DNA from: Nitrospinaceae bacterium
GTDB taxonomy: Bacteria; UBA8248
Assembly: GCA_018669005.1 (NCBI GenBank)
Contig: JABJAL010000124.1
Coordinates: forward strand, 1 to 41,871
DNA: 41,871 bases
Direction: 5' to 3'
Below are positions 1 through 8,698 of this stretch, one piece after another. Position numbers and translations under genes: made by a program. The notes beneath the pieces were generated by a model. That model did no database searches and was not told where the DNA came from. It saw only the letters and a list, made by a program, of their open reading frames with translations. Each line of letters begins with the position of its first letter. Positions within the stretch are counted from its first letter, which is position 1.

Positions 1-1
1 C

Positions 2-1442
2 ATGAACCTGGGAATTCTCAAGGTCGCCGCATCGCTGGAGCAATCCGGCCATGCGGTAGAATTTCTCGATCTATCGGGTATCTCGAATTACGGGGACGCC
101 CTGGATACGTATCTCGCCCAAACCGAATGCACGACATTCGGTCTGACCGCCACGACCCCCCAGCTACCCTCGGCTTTCAAAATCCTATCGCATATTCGCG
201 AGAACACCCCCGGCGCGAAGGTCATACTCGGAGGCCCCCACGCCACCCTTGTTAACGCCGCCTACAAGCGCGAGCAAAAACTGGGGATAGACGGCCGGGC
301 CGCGAAATCCTTTCACCAGCTCATCGAAGCGTTCGACGTTATTGTCACCGGGGACGGCGAGGACGCCATTTTCAAGGCGCTAGAGCCCTTCTCCCCCAAG
401 GTCGTGGATGCCGACGATCCCGCCTCTCCCCTGTGGCTCACAAACGGAAAATTCACGGAATCCCCGTTTCCGGCGCGCCATCTGGTCGAGGTGGACAGCT
501 ACAAGTATCACATCGACGGAGAAAGAGCGCTCAGCCTGATCGCTCAGTTAGGGTGCCCCTTCAACTGCGGATTTTGCGGTGGCCGGGAGTCTTCGGCCTT
601 CAGGAAAATCCGGCAGCGATCCTCGCAAAACATCGTCGATGAAATCGTCCACCTGCACAAAGAATACGGCATCAAGGGATTCATGATGTACGACGACGAA
701 CTGAATGTGAATCCCAACATGATCGAGTTGATGAACCTGATTTCCGACGCGCAGGAACGTCTAGGTACGGAATTCCGTCTCAGAGGCTTCCTCAAATCCC
801 AGCTTCTCACCGACGAGCAGGCCGAGGCCATGCACCGGGCCGGTTTTCGCTGGATCCTCGTCGGGTTCGAGTCCGGCTCTCCGAGAATTCTCAAGAACAT
901 CAACAAGCGCGCGACCCGGGAGGAAAATACCCGGTGCATGGAAATCGCCCGGCGTCACGATCTAAAGGTCAAGGCCCTGATGTCGATCGGACACCCTGGC
1001 GAATCGGAGGAAACCATCAAGGACACCCATGACTGGCTCCTCGAGGCCGAGCCGGACGATTTCGACGTCACCATCATCACCTCCTATCCCGGTACCCCTT
1101 ATTTCGATCACGCCGTTCCCCACGAGACCGAAAAAAACGTATGGACCTACACCTACAATGGGGATGCCCTGCACGAAGTCGAACTCGACTTTTCTTCGGT
1201 CGCGGATTATTACAAAGGCGACCCGGAGGGGGGGGGGGTACAAGTCCTACGTATACACCGATTACCTGAGTCAGGGAGGATTGGTCGAACTGCGGGATTG
1301 GGTCGAAAGAGACGTGCGCCGGAGGCTGGACATCCCATTCAATCCCTCGGCCCCGACCGTCCGCTATGAACATTCCATGGGACAAGTAGGGCCCCTTCCG
1401 GAAAACATCCTCCGGGCATCGGGCGCAATCCCGAAATCCTGA
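2..1442 (+). CDS. B12-binding radical SAM protein, 5' partial and frameshifted
   Basis: This looks like a cobalamin-binding radical SAM enzyme. An N-terminal B12-binding-like Rossmann region (about residues 1-120, with a VILGGPH segment near 74-80) is followed by a radical SAM domain. The [4Fe-4S]/SAM motif CxxxCxxC is at residues 185-192 (CPFNCGFC). The ATG at base 2 lines up with the interior of the B12 domain in relatives, so the true start probably lies upstream of the window. The frame runs to a TGA at 1367-1369, but after the run of eleven G at 1228-1238 the sequence stops looking like the family. The +1 frame (YKSYVYTDYL..., stop 1440-1442) reads as a natural C-terminus. Removing one G gives a 479-residue protein. 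The cause may be an assembly error, a real mutation or slippage. Substrate unknown. Confidence 0.8.
1228..1238 (+). repeat. G(11) homopolymer at frameshift
   Basis: Eleven consecutive G residues lie inside the radical SAM gene exactly where the coding frame changes. With ten G the frame joins the apparent C-terminal segment. Such tracts are prone both to sequencing error and to slipped-strand change in the cell. Confidence 0.9.
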
Positions 1443-2037
1443 ACCTTGAGCGCGGTTGACGTTCTGGGTTCATTCTGCTGTAAAACAACAAACCAAAAGG
1501 TCGAAACTTTGATCGATATCACAGATGGACTCCCTTCTTGGTTCGATTGACTTTCGAACATCTGCGACACGAAAACTGCCTACCAGATAGTTGTAGCACT
1601 GCCTACGAGGGTGTGGATGGCGAAAACTAATTCACCGTTACATGACACCCGAATTTTCAGGTCTGAAATCCCCGCCAAATCCATAAATTTACCTGTTAAT
1701 TCCCTGTACTTTCCCTGTTAAACAGGGAATTTGAGGGTGGAGAGGTCCGAAGGATTCCATTCACTGTTCATCCGAAATGTAGAATATGCCCTCATTCATC
1801 TCAAGGAATGCATTAGAGGCCAGATAGGAAAAGGAAAGCGAGGGGGCCACGGCACGTAAGGGTCAAGGCCGAGAAAAATACGGGGAAAAGTATGAAGCAG
1901 GGGGCTGCTTGAGAGCGAATTAAATTATTTCTAGAAAAAAAACTAAGATCAGGACGAAGCTAAAAAATCTATGAGACTGGGGAACTGAATCTTTTCTTGA
2001 GAACAAAGATCCAGGGGAAAACGCATCGAAGAATTTT
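1443..2037. other. Gene-poor intergenic stretch with possible element remnant
   Basis: No convincing gene is seen in these 595 bases. They hold a CCCTGT-type repeat and palindrome (1691-1729). From 1740 to 1859 there is a 39-codon open stretch without a start codon (reading ERSEGFHSLFIRNVEY...), which could be a scrap of a decayed gene or repeat element. Both flanking genes end here (convergent), so promoters for them are not expected. Confidence 0.5.
1691..1729. repeat. CCCTGT direct repeats with perfect palindrome
   Basis: Three spaced copies of a (T)CCCTGT or CCTGTTAA unit start near 1692, 1701 and 1712. The last one forms a perfect inverted repeat: TTCCCTGTT at 1711-1719, one central A, and AACAGGGAA at 1721-1729. 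No T-tract follows, so it does not look like a terminator. A protein-binding site or the end of a repeat element is more likely. Confidence 0.6.
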
Positions 2038-3003
2038 TCAGATTCTGCCTTCCTCAGCGAGTTTTTCGCATATCCAGCCGTAGGTTTTATCGAGGCCATC
2101 TTCGAGGGATATTCCAGGCTCCCAGCCCAGGACTTTTCGCAGCTTGTCGTTGTCGCTGTTTCTCCCCCGTACGCCTTGTGGCTTCGTTAAATCGTAATCT
2201 TTGCCGATTTTTTTTCCGGCAATATTAGCGACAATATCGACAAGTTCGTTGATGGTGAGCATGCGATCCTGGCCCAGGTTCAAGGGTTCGTGAAAGTCGG
2301 ATTGCATCAGGCGATGAATCCCTTCGATGCAGTCGTCAACAAAGCAATAGGACCTTGTCTGCTCGCCGTCGCCCCAAACCTCGATGGTGTCCTCATCTTT
2401 TGCGAGTGCGACCTTTCGGCAAATCGCGGCGGGGGATTTTTCCCGGCCACCGTCGTAGGATCCTAGTGGGCCGAAGATGTTGTGGAACCGCACGACGTAG
2501 GTGTTCAGTCCGTGATCCTCGTAGTAATGTCGGCAGGATCTTTCGGCGTAGAGTTTCTCCCAGCCATAGCCGTCCTCTGCGTCGGCAGGATAGGCGTCCT
2601 CTTCTTTGAGGGGGGTGACGTTGGCATCGTTTTGCATGTAGCCCGGATAAACACAGGCCGAGGAGGTGTAGAGGTATTTTTGGACGCCGCGTTCCCTGGC
2701 AGCGTCCAGCATATGAATGTTGATTAAGGTGTTGTCGTGGACGATTTCGGCCTTGTGGGTTTCGATGAATCCGATGCCGCCCATGTTCGCTGCCAGGTTG
2801 TATACGTGGTCCGCGCCCTTTGCAGCCTCAAGGCAGTTTTCCCATCTCCTGAGATCCAAGAGCTTGAACTCGTCAGCCTGGGTGTCTTCGTATTCGGGCT
2901 CTTTGATGTCAACGCCGCGAATCCAATAGCCTTTCGCTTTTAGATACTTAACAAAATGATGCCCGATAAAACCGCCCGCACCCGTTACAACGATCTTTTC
3001 CAT
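2038..3003 (-). CDS. GDP-mannose 3,5-epimerase-like NAD-dependent epimerase
   Basis: This is an extended short-chain dehydrogenase/epimerase. The nucleotide-binding GxxGxxG is near the N-terminus (GAGGFIG). The segment NLAANMGGIGF, the SSACVYP motif carrying the proposed catalytic Cys, YGWEK carrying the Tyr-Lys pair, and the GGREK and GVRGRNSDN segments all match GDP-mannose 3,5-epimerase, better known from plant ascorbate synthesis. It would act in the cytosol on GDP-mannose for polysaccharide or glycan synthesis. The start at 3003 (MEKIVV) is chosen because GGAG lies nine bases upstream; an ATG at 3018 has no ribosome-binding site. The product is 321 residues, close to the family size. The neighbouring gene also acts on GDP-sugars. 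Family membership is clear; the exact product could differ. Confidence 0.88.
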   Translation of the reverse strand: MEKIVVTGAGGFIGHHFVKYLKAKGYWIRGVDIKEPEYEDTQADEFKLLDLRRWENCLEAAKGADHVYNLAANMGGIGFIETHKAEIVHDNTLINIHMLDAARERGVQKYLYTSSACVYPGYMQNDANVTPLKEEDAYPADAEDGYGWEKLYAERSCRHYYEDHGLNTYVVRFHNIFGPLGSYDGGREKSPAAICRKVALAKDEDTIEVWGDGEQTRSYCFVDDCIEGIHRLMQSDFHEPLNLGQDRMLTINELVDIVANIAGKKIGKDYDLTKPQGVRGRNSDNDKLRKVLGWEPGISLEDGLDKTYGWICEKLAEEGRI

Positions 3004-3159
3004 GAAATGAAGCTCCATTTCAAATTTTGCGTTAAAATGAGAAAAACACCCTCTTCATATATATGAAATATCTAGTCGGGCTCAACCCCATTCAATAAAG
3101 GTTTTGCTCTCCTTTTACGCTATCCTACCAGATCGTGGCGCTACCCATAGTCAGGGCTT

Positions 3160-4119
3160 TCATAAACGCTCTCGCCAGTAATCTAGAATATCTTGCAGGG
3201 TTTGCTCGAAGGGTATTTCGGGTTTCCAGCCCGTGGTATTTTGGAATTTCGACACATCGCCGAGAAGTATTTGCACATCCGAGGGGCGCATCCGGGCCGG
3301 ATCCTCTTTGACGGCGATCTCGATGTTCGCCCTGGCAATCAGCATGTCGAGCACCTGTTGAATAGTCCATGTCGTGCCCGAGGCGATGTTGTAGACCTCG
3401 CCCGGCTCGCCGTGCACAAGAGAGAGCCAGTAGGCTTTTACGATGTCGCGCACATCCGTGAAATCGCGCTTCGCCTCCAGGTTGCCGACATGAATAACGG
3501 GCTCTCGTTGTTTTTTCTCGGCGGCAACAATCTGTTTGGCGAAATTGCTACAAACGAAAACGTCGCCGCGCCGGGGGCCGGTGTGGTTGAAGGCGCGGGT
3601 GCGCACGAGTTTCATTCCATAGCTTTGGTGGTATTGGTAGGCGAGCAGGTCTGTGCCCACCTTGCTGACCGCGTAGGGCGATAGCGGCCTGAGCGGATTC
3701 GTCTCCCGGATGGGGACCTCATCGGGAAGGACCAGGCCGTACTCCTCGCTGCTGCCCGCGATCTGGATCAAAGGGTCGATCTCGGCCTGGCGGATGCCCT
3801 CGAGCAAGTGAAGCGTTCCGATGATGTTGGTGTGCAGGCTCTCCTCGGGCGCACTCCAGGAGGTGGGGACAAAGCTCTGGGCCGCCAGATGAAAAATCTT
3901 TTGGGGCCGGATTTCTAACAATACTTTGCTGACGGAGCTCTGGTCCCGCAGGTCGCATTCAATGATATTGACGCGGTCGCTCAGGTGGTCAATGTGCTCG
4001 GTTCGGCTGCGCCACCGGCGCATGCCGTACACTTCGACGTCGTCCAGGGTCAGGAGGTAGTCAACCAGATGGCTGCCAACGAACCCTGTGATTCCGGTGA
4101 TTAATACGCGCTCTGACAT
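3160..4119 (-). CDS. GDP-mannose 4,6-dehydratase / GDP-6-deoxymannose reductase family protein
   Basis: A 319-residue extended SDR enzyme of GDP-deoxysugar synthesis. It has an N-terminal GITGFVGSHL nucleotide-binding loop, a GSSEEYG segment, the catalytic YAVSK and the family segment NHTGPRRGD. The RDFTDVRDI segment and the C-terminal DPARMRPSD...TTGWKPEI resemble Rmd (the 4-keto reductase giving GDP-rhamnose) at least as much as Gmd (the dehydratase). The dehydratase-type SSE triad is partly present, so the direction of chemistry is not settled. The start at 4119 has GAGAGG seven bases upstream; a TTG at 4134 is also possible. It lies upstream of the epimerase in the same orientation, 156 bases away, probably one transcription unit. 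Confidence 0.85.
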   Translation of the reverse strand: MSERVLITGITGFVGSHLVDYLLTLDDVEVYGMRRWRSRTEHIDHLSDRVNIIECDLRDQSSVSKVLLEIRPQKIFHLAAQSFVPTSWSAPEESLHTNIIGTLHLLEGIRQAEIDPLIQIAGSSEEYGLVLPDEVPIRETNPLRPLSPYAVSKVGTDLLAYQYHQSYGMKLVRTRAFNHTGPRRGDVFVCSNFAKQIVAAEKKQREPVIHVGNLEAKRDFTDVRDIVKAYWLSLVHGEPGEVYNIASGTTWTIQQVLDMLIARANIEIAVKEDPARMRPSDVQILLGDVSKFQNTTGWKPEIPFEQTLQDILDYWRERL

Positions 4120-4306
4120 CAAGTTTCCTCTCAAAAGGATTTAAAATAGCGGGGGAATCCTATCGGGTGCGGTATTGATCGGTCAATGAAGTTAAAGGGA
4201 ATAGGAAGAAATCTAGGGTGGTTGGTGTTACTGAACTATTCGTGTAAAGGAATGGGGTGTGTTTTCCCTGCCATTTTTATGAACTTTTCAGGCTCCTGGG
4301 GGTGTC

Positions 4307-5707
4307 ATGTCGGATACGAATTATGATTTTGCGGTGATTGGTGGAGGTCCTGCGGGATATGTTGCAGGGGTCAGGGCGGCCCAGCGGGGCGCCAAGTGTG
4401 TCGTTATCGAGCGGGGTGCGCTGGGTGGCACATGTTTAAACTGGGGGTGTATTCCCAGCAAGAGCCTGATTCGCGCCGCCGATGTCTATCGAAGTATCAA
4501 GCACGCCTCCAATTATGGAATAGAGATCACGGGTGAGGTTCAAGCTGATCTGGCCCGCATGATTGAGCAAAAAGATAAGATCGTGACAGGTCTGGTGAAG
4601 GGGATTGGCGGACTTTTCAAAGTGCACAAGGTTGAGCATGTCGAGGGAGAGGCTTCCATCGAGGGCGCGGGACGGATTCGCGTAAAGAGCGGCGGCGGCG
4701 AATCGGAGATTAGCGCCGAAAAAATACTTATCTCAACTGGGGCACGCCCCGCCCAGATACCCGTATTTCCCATCGACGGGAAAAGAATCATTTCTAGCGA
4801 CCAGGCGGTGCATCTCAAAGAGTTGCCAGAGCGCCTGCTTATTATCGGGGCAGGTGTAATCGGCTGTGAATTTGCATGCTTCTACCGCGAGATGGGGGTG
4901 GATGTCACCGTGGTGGAATTGCTGGATCGTGCCCTGCCGCTGGGAGATGAAGATGTCTCGAAATTGATCGAGCGTGAACTGAAGAAACAAAAAATAAAGC
5001 TTTTAACAGGAAAGAAAATTCTCAAGGTCGAGCAAATTGGAAACGATATGGTCGCCCATATTGAAGATGGCGAAGATATCAGCGCGGATCTGGTGTTGGT
5101 CTCGATCGGGAGGACATTCAATACCGATAATCTTGGCCTGGAAAAAATCGGTGTCGAACTTGGCCAGCGGGGCGATATCCCGGTGAATGAGAAGATGGAG
5201 ACAAATGTTCCGGGTGTTTATGCCGCTGGAGATGTGGTAGGCGGCATGATGCTTGCCCATGTGGCATCGGCAGAAGGCATCGTCGCGGTTGAAAATGCGA
5301 CCGGGGGAGATGTTGCTATGAACTACAAAGGGATTCCGGCGGGAATTTTCACATACCCCGAAGTTGGTGTCGTAGGCCTCACCGAGCAGCAGGCAAGAGA
5401 CGCTGGCCACGAGGTGAGTATTGGGCGATTCCAGATGAGGGGATTGGGAAAGGCCCATGCCGAACGGGAGATTTCAGGTGAAGTGAAAGTGATTGCCGAT
5501 GCGGGTGATGACGCTATTTTAGGTGTTCATATCGTGGGCGCGCACGCAGCAGATTTGATTCATGAAGCCGCCGTGGCCATGCGCAATAATTTAACGTCCT
5601 CGCAACTTGGAGATACTATTCACTCGCATCCCACGCTCTCGGAAGCGATTATGGAGGCCGCCCATGATGTACATGGCAACGCTATTCATAATCCACCGAA
5701 AAAGTAA
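4307..5707 (+). CDS. lpdA: Dihydrolipoyl dehydrogenase (E3)
   Basis: A flavoprotein disulfide reductase of 466 residues, the usual E3 length. It reoxidises dihydrolipoamide in 2-oxoacid dehydrogenase complexes or the glycine cleavage system, passing electrons through FAD to NAD+. The FAD-binding GGGPAG is at residues 12-17. The redox-active disulfide is GGTCLNWGCIPSK with Cys43 and Cys48. A second nucleotide-binding GAGVIGCEF lies mid-protein, AAGDV in the FAD domain, and the C-terminal His-Glu pair in HPTLSE is at about 441 and 446. A purine-rich stretch precedes the ATG. No E1, E2 or lipoylated partner is nearby, so which complex it serves cannot be told. It diverges from the GDP-sugar gene across 187 bases. 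Confidence 0.95.
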   Translation: MSDTNYDFAVIGGGPAGYVAGVRAAQRGAKCVVIERGALGGTCLNWGCIPSKSLIRAADVYRSIKHASNYGIEITGEVQADLARMIEQKDKIVTGLVKGIGGLFKVHKVEHVEGEASIEGAGRIRVKSGGGESEISAEKILISTGARPAQIPVFPIDGKRIISSDQAVHLKELPERLLIIGAGVIGCEFACFYREMGVDVTVVELLDRALPLGDEDVSKLIERELKKQKIKLLTGKKILKVEQIGNDMVAHIEDGEDISADLVLVSIGRTFNTDNLGLEKIGVELGQRGDIPVNEKMETNVPGVYAAGDVVGGMMLAHVASAEGIVAVENATGGDVAMNYKGIPAGIFTYPEVGVVGLTEQQARDAGHEVSIGRFQMRGLGKAHAEREISGEVKVIADAGDDAILGVHIVGAHAADLIHEAAVAMRNNLTSSQLGDTIHSHPTLSEAIMEAAHDVHGNAIHNPPKK

Positions 5708-5767
5708 GGTTTAAGGGGTAGCAGCATTCAAACGATGTAGCATTAGGAGATGTGGTGTGCCGTAGGT

Positions 5768-7240
5768 CTATGAGATCGATTGGCTGAAGGTGGCTTCGGT
5801 TTTTTCCTGCTTCATGGCTTGAAATTCATCTTCGAAGAAAAACTTTTCTTCACCGAATGCAGGGACGAGATGGTTCAGCCATGTGGCTTTTTCATCAAAT
5901 TTCGCAAAGAATGGACGTTGAACCCAATCTGCGTTTCGGCCCTGTATAAATCTTAGAACAAAAACTTTTTCCCCGTTGATTTCGGTTACGCCTTGAATTT
6001 CGACCTTCCCGGGCTCTGCGCTCATGCTCGGGCCGCGTGCTGTCCGCGCCAGACCGGAAACCTGTTTCATCGCATCTCTATAAATTTCCCATGCCTTCAC
6101 CAGCGGGATCTCAAAGTAGCGACGCGCTCCGGTATCTCTTTCCACAAACATATAGTAGGGAATTATTCCCAACTTGACCTGGGTTCTCCAGGTCTTTGCC
6201 CAAGTGTCCGCATCATCGTTGATGTTGGCGAGTACGGGACCTTGGCTGCGAATAACGACCCCCGTCTCCCGCACCCGGCGAATGGCCTCGCGGGCGATAT
6301 CGGTGTCCATCTCACGCCAATGGTTGTAGTGGGCCATTAGAGACACATGTTTGCCAGCCTTTACCATACGCTCCAGCAACCGAAGCATATCGTCCGCATC
6401 GTCGTCAGTGACGAAACGATGGGGCCAAAAGGTCATGGATTTAGTGCCGATTCTTATTGTCTGTACGTGAGCAAGGCGGCTGTCTCTGGCGAGCGGATCC
6501 AGGTAATCGGCCAGGTTCCGTGTTTTCATAACCATCGGATCGCCGCCGGTGAGGAGCAGGTCGGTTACGTCTGGATGTTCCGCTAGATAGTCGTGCAGAT
6601 TTTTTGCCTCGCTTGAGGCAAATCGAAGCTCCTTATCTCCTACGAACTGAGCCCATCTAAAACAGAAGGTGCAATAGGAGTGGCATGTCTGCCCCTGGCT
6701 TGGGAAGAAGAGTACGATTTCCCGGTATTTATGCTGCATCCCTTCTAGTTCTTCATTGCCCAGGGTAGGTACGTTGAGTTGTTGTTGTCCGGCTGGGTGG
6801 GGGTTGAGCTCAACCCGTACTTCGGATACGGCCGAATCTATTTCGCTTCTCGATGCCTCTTTCTTGAAAAGATCGCCTATTCGCTCGAAGTGCTCTGGGG
6901 CGAGCATTCCGGGTTGCGGAAATGTCAGCTGGAATATGGGGTCCTCAGGGACATTGTTCCAATCGATGAGACTGTCGATGACATACTGATTTACCCGGAA
7001 CGGGAGAACACTGGAGACCACTTTCATGGCAAAGCGTTGCTCTGCGGTGAGGAGTTTAAGTTGAGGGATGTTATCTAACTGGCGGGCGGTGAACACACGA
7101 AATGGCCTGGCCGGAAATACATGATGCGGCCCAGAATTAAGATGGCTGAGGTGCCTTCTGGCTTGCCCTGATTTGTGATCGGGTATAGGAATAACAGGAG
7201 AATAATCAAAGCTCTCTGATGTAGTCGATGGTCTGCTCAT
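5768..7240 (-). CDS. KamA-family radical SAM / PLP aminomutase-like protein
   Basis: A 490-residue member of the lysine 2,3-aminomutase family, which moves an amino group using SAM, a [4Fe-4S] cluster and PLP. The cluster motif is CHSYCTFC. The family segments LLTGGDPMV and IRIGTKSMTFWPHR follow. A Lys in AEPGK occupies the place of the PLP-binding Lys found in a GGGGK segment in classical KamA. The region after the cluster motif (FRWAQFVG) and the AHYNHWREM segment differ from classical KamA, so lysine should not be assumed as substrate. GAGGT lies eight bases before the ATG. A 383-base leader separates it from the upstream aminotransferase gene. No beta-lysine acetyltransferase gene is nearby. 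Confidence 0.85.
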   Translation of the reverse strand: MSRPSTTSESFDYSPVIPIPDHKSGQARRHLSHLNSGPHHVFPARPFRVFTARQLDNIPQLKLLTAEQRFAMKVVSSVLPFRVNQYVIDSLIDWNNVPEDPIFQLTFPQPGMLAPEHFERIGDLFKKEASRSEIDSAVSEVRVELNPHPAGQQQLNVPTLGNEELEGMQHKYREIVLFFPSQGQTCHSYCTFCFRWAQFVGDKELRFASSEAKNLHDYLAEHPDVTDLLLTGGDPMVMKTRNLADYLDPLARDSRLAHVQTIRIGTKSMTFWPHRFVTDDDADDMLRLLERMVKAGKHVSLMAHYNHWREMDTDIAREAIRRVRETGVVIRSQGPVLANINDDADTWAKTWRTQVKLGIIPYYMFVERDTGARRYFEIPLVKAWEIYRDAMKQVSGLARTARGPSMSAEPGKVEIQGVTEINGEKVFVLRFIQGRNADWVQRPFFAKFDEKATWLNHLVPAFGEEKFFFEDEFQAMKQEKTEATFSQSIS

Positions 7241-7623
7241 AATGCTTTACCTCAAGCCACCCGGTTTTGACGACAACTAACCCGAGCTGGAATGAATGTT
7301 CATTTCCCGCGTTTTTAATGCCTGTAAACTCGTTGCGATTTTTTTGCACGCGGTGAAACTAACCCGCGGGAAACGAGGACAGGCAACCCTATAGGGAAGA
7401 CCTTAAAACGTAGCCTCATCTGTATAATGCTTATTATACATAAGATCAGTCTGCTCGGCTAGCGTCATGATTTAAGGTGGTTTTTTACTTAATAGTTATA
7501 AGGAAAACCTAATGGGCAACTTCAACTAGATTATTTTCAAGGGGATCAAACCGAGGACAAATATTCAATAGGTTACCAGTTAATTCGCTTCGCGAAAATT
7601 TTAAAATTGGCCTTAGAAGAAAA
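7241..7623. other. Long intergenic leader upstream of the KamA-like gene
   Basis: 383 bases without a gene. They contain a perfect 10-base palindrome CCCTATAGGG (7387-7396) and an inverted repeat at 7421-7440. On the minus strand that repeat includes TATAAT (7438 down to 7433), a possible -10 box for the KamA-like gene about 190 bases upstream of its start. I could not match the stretch to a known riboswitch. Confidence 0.4.
7421..7440. repeat. Perfect 8-bp inverted repeat in the KamA-like leader
   Basis: TGTATAAT (7421-7428) and ATTATACA (7433-7440) are exact reverse complements around a GCTT spacer. The AT-rich symmetric form and its overlap with a -10-like TATAAT suggest an operator or promoter site rather than a terminator. 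Confidence 0.5.
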
Positions 7624-8604
7624 CTAATAAGGCACGTCGATTAATTTTCCCTCCCCAGCTCTCATATCCTGTTCAAGAAGTAGACGCATGGCTTTTGCGA
7701 CGGGTCCGGGTTTACCGTTGCCGATCGTTTTTCCGTCCCATTCCACAACCGGCGCAACGTATATTGAGCTCCCTATCAGCATCATTTCGGCGGCATTTTT
7801 TGCCTCCTCGACCGGGATATCACCTATCTTGATTCCCTTGATGACGCCCTGATCGACCAAAACGGGAGCAAGCTCGAGCAGGCGAAGAACGGTGCAGCCA
7901 GACAGAATGTTGTCGAAACGGGGGTGTCTCAAAATCCCGTCCTTGGTGACGAATGCCATGTTCATATTCGACCCCTCACCGACGTTGCCATCGGTATCGG
8001 TGAAAACGCCGTTGTCGAACCCTTTTTCCTTGGCTTCTAATTGCATCAGAACGTTGGGTAAATAGTTTGTGCTTTTTGTTTTCGCGTAAAGGGGCGGTTT
8101 TATCGGGAAAGTCGTGGTCATCACCCGCATGCCGTCGGTGTAGTAGGAATCATCGTAGGCGAGGCCCGGAAAAATCATAACGAAAAACCCGGACTCAGCA
8201 TCGGCGGCGGGAACAAGACCCAAGTTGCCGGTCCCTGATGACATCCAGTAGCGAATCGAGCCATTTTTCTGGCCAGAGGCGGCTGTTGTCTGGATAATGA
8301 TTTCGCGCATCTCCTTGCGCTCGCAGGGAAGTGTTAATTTCGAGGCCGCAGCCGAGCGGTGAAACCGGTCAAGATGCGCCTCAAGGTCGTAAATTTTTCC
8401 GTCCACAATTGCCGCCGTGTCGAAAATTCCGTGTCCGCGATGAACCATGTGATCGTCAAAAGGAATTACCATCAATGCAGGGTCGGTGACGACGCCGCCG
8501 ATATGGCTTGAATAGAAGGCCGAGAATTTAACGGGCTGTTTCTCGCGCAGTCCCTTTAGGCGAGAAAGAACTTCCTCGGGGCCGAGAATTTGAAGCGAGG
8601 ACAT
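7624..8604 (-). CDS. Class IV PLP aminotransferase (branched-chain / D-amino-acid type)
   Basis: A fold-type IV aminotransferase of 326 residues. It would transfer amino groups between an amino acid and a 2-oxoacid using PLP. Family signs are the MVHRGHGIFDTAAI segment, the Lys in AKTKSTNYLPNVL expected to bind PLP, and the phosphate-binding end EGSNMNMAFVTKDG. It resembles branched-chain aminotransferase (IlvE) and D-alanine aminotransferase about equally, and 4-amino-4-deoxychorismate lyase cannot be excluded. The start at 8604 is supported by GGAGGT seven bases upstream; the longer reading to 8679 lacks this. It is followed on the same strand by the KamA-like gene after 383 bases. Confidence 0.8.
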   Translation of the reverse strand: MSSLQILGPEEVLSRLKGLREKQPVKFSAFYSSHIGGVVTDPALMVIPFDDHMVHRGHGIFDTAAIVDGKIYDLEAHLDRFHRSAAASKLTLPCERKEMREIIIQTTAASGQKNGSIRYWMSSGTGNLGLVPAADAESGFFVMIFPGLAYDDSYYTDGMRVMTTTFPIKPPLYAKTKSTNYLPNVLMQLEAKEKGFDNGVFTDTDGNVGEGSNMNMAFVTKDGILRHPRFDNILSGCTVLRLLELAPVLVDQGVIKGIKIGDIPVEEAKNAAEMMLIGSSIYVAPVVEWDGKTIGNGKPGPVAKAMRLLLEQDMRAGEGKLIDVPY

Positions 8605-8698
8605 GAAGGCTACCTCCGTGGCATTTGATGATGTTCGGAAGAACCTGTTCATCATGCCCCTAGGGGAGGTCTCCAGCAAGGGGATGAGGAGAAATGCG

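Noticed and set aside
1367-1369. TGA ending the first radical SAM frame as another Sec codon
   Set aside because: The frame after this TGA is not family-like, while the +1 frame after the G run is. A frameshift explains the break better.
7340-7420. Possible riboswitch (AGGCAACC...TAGCCTC resembles c-di-GMP-I pieces)
   Set aside because: The order and pairing of the core elements do not fit the known class, and the orientation relative to the KamA-like gene is wrong.
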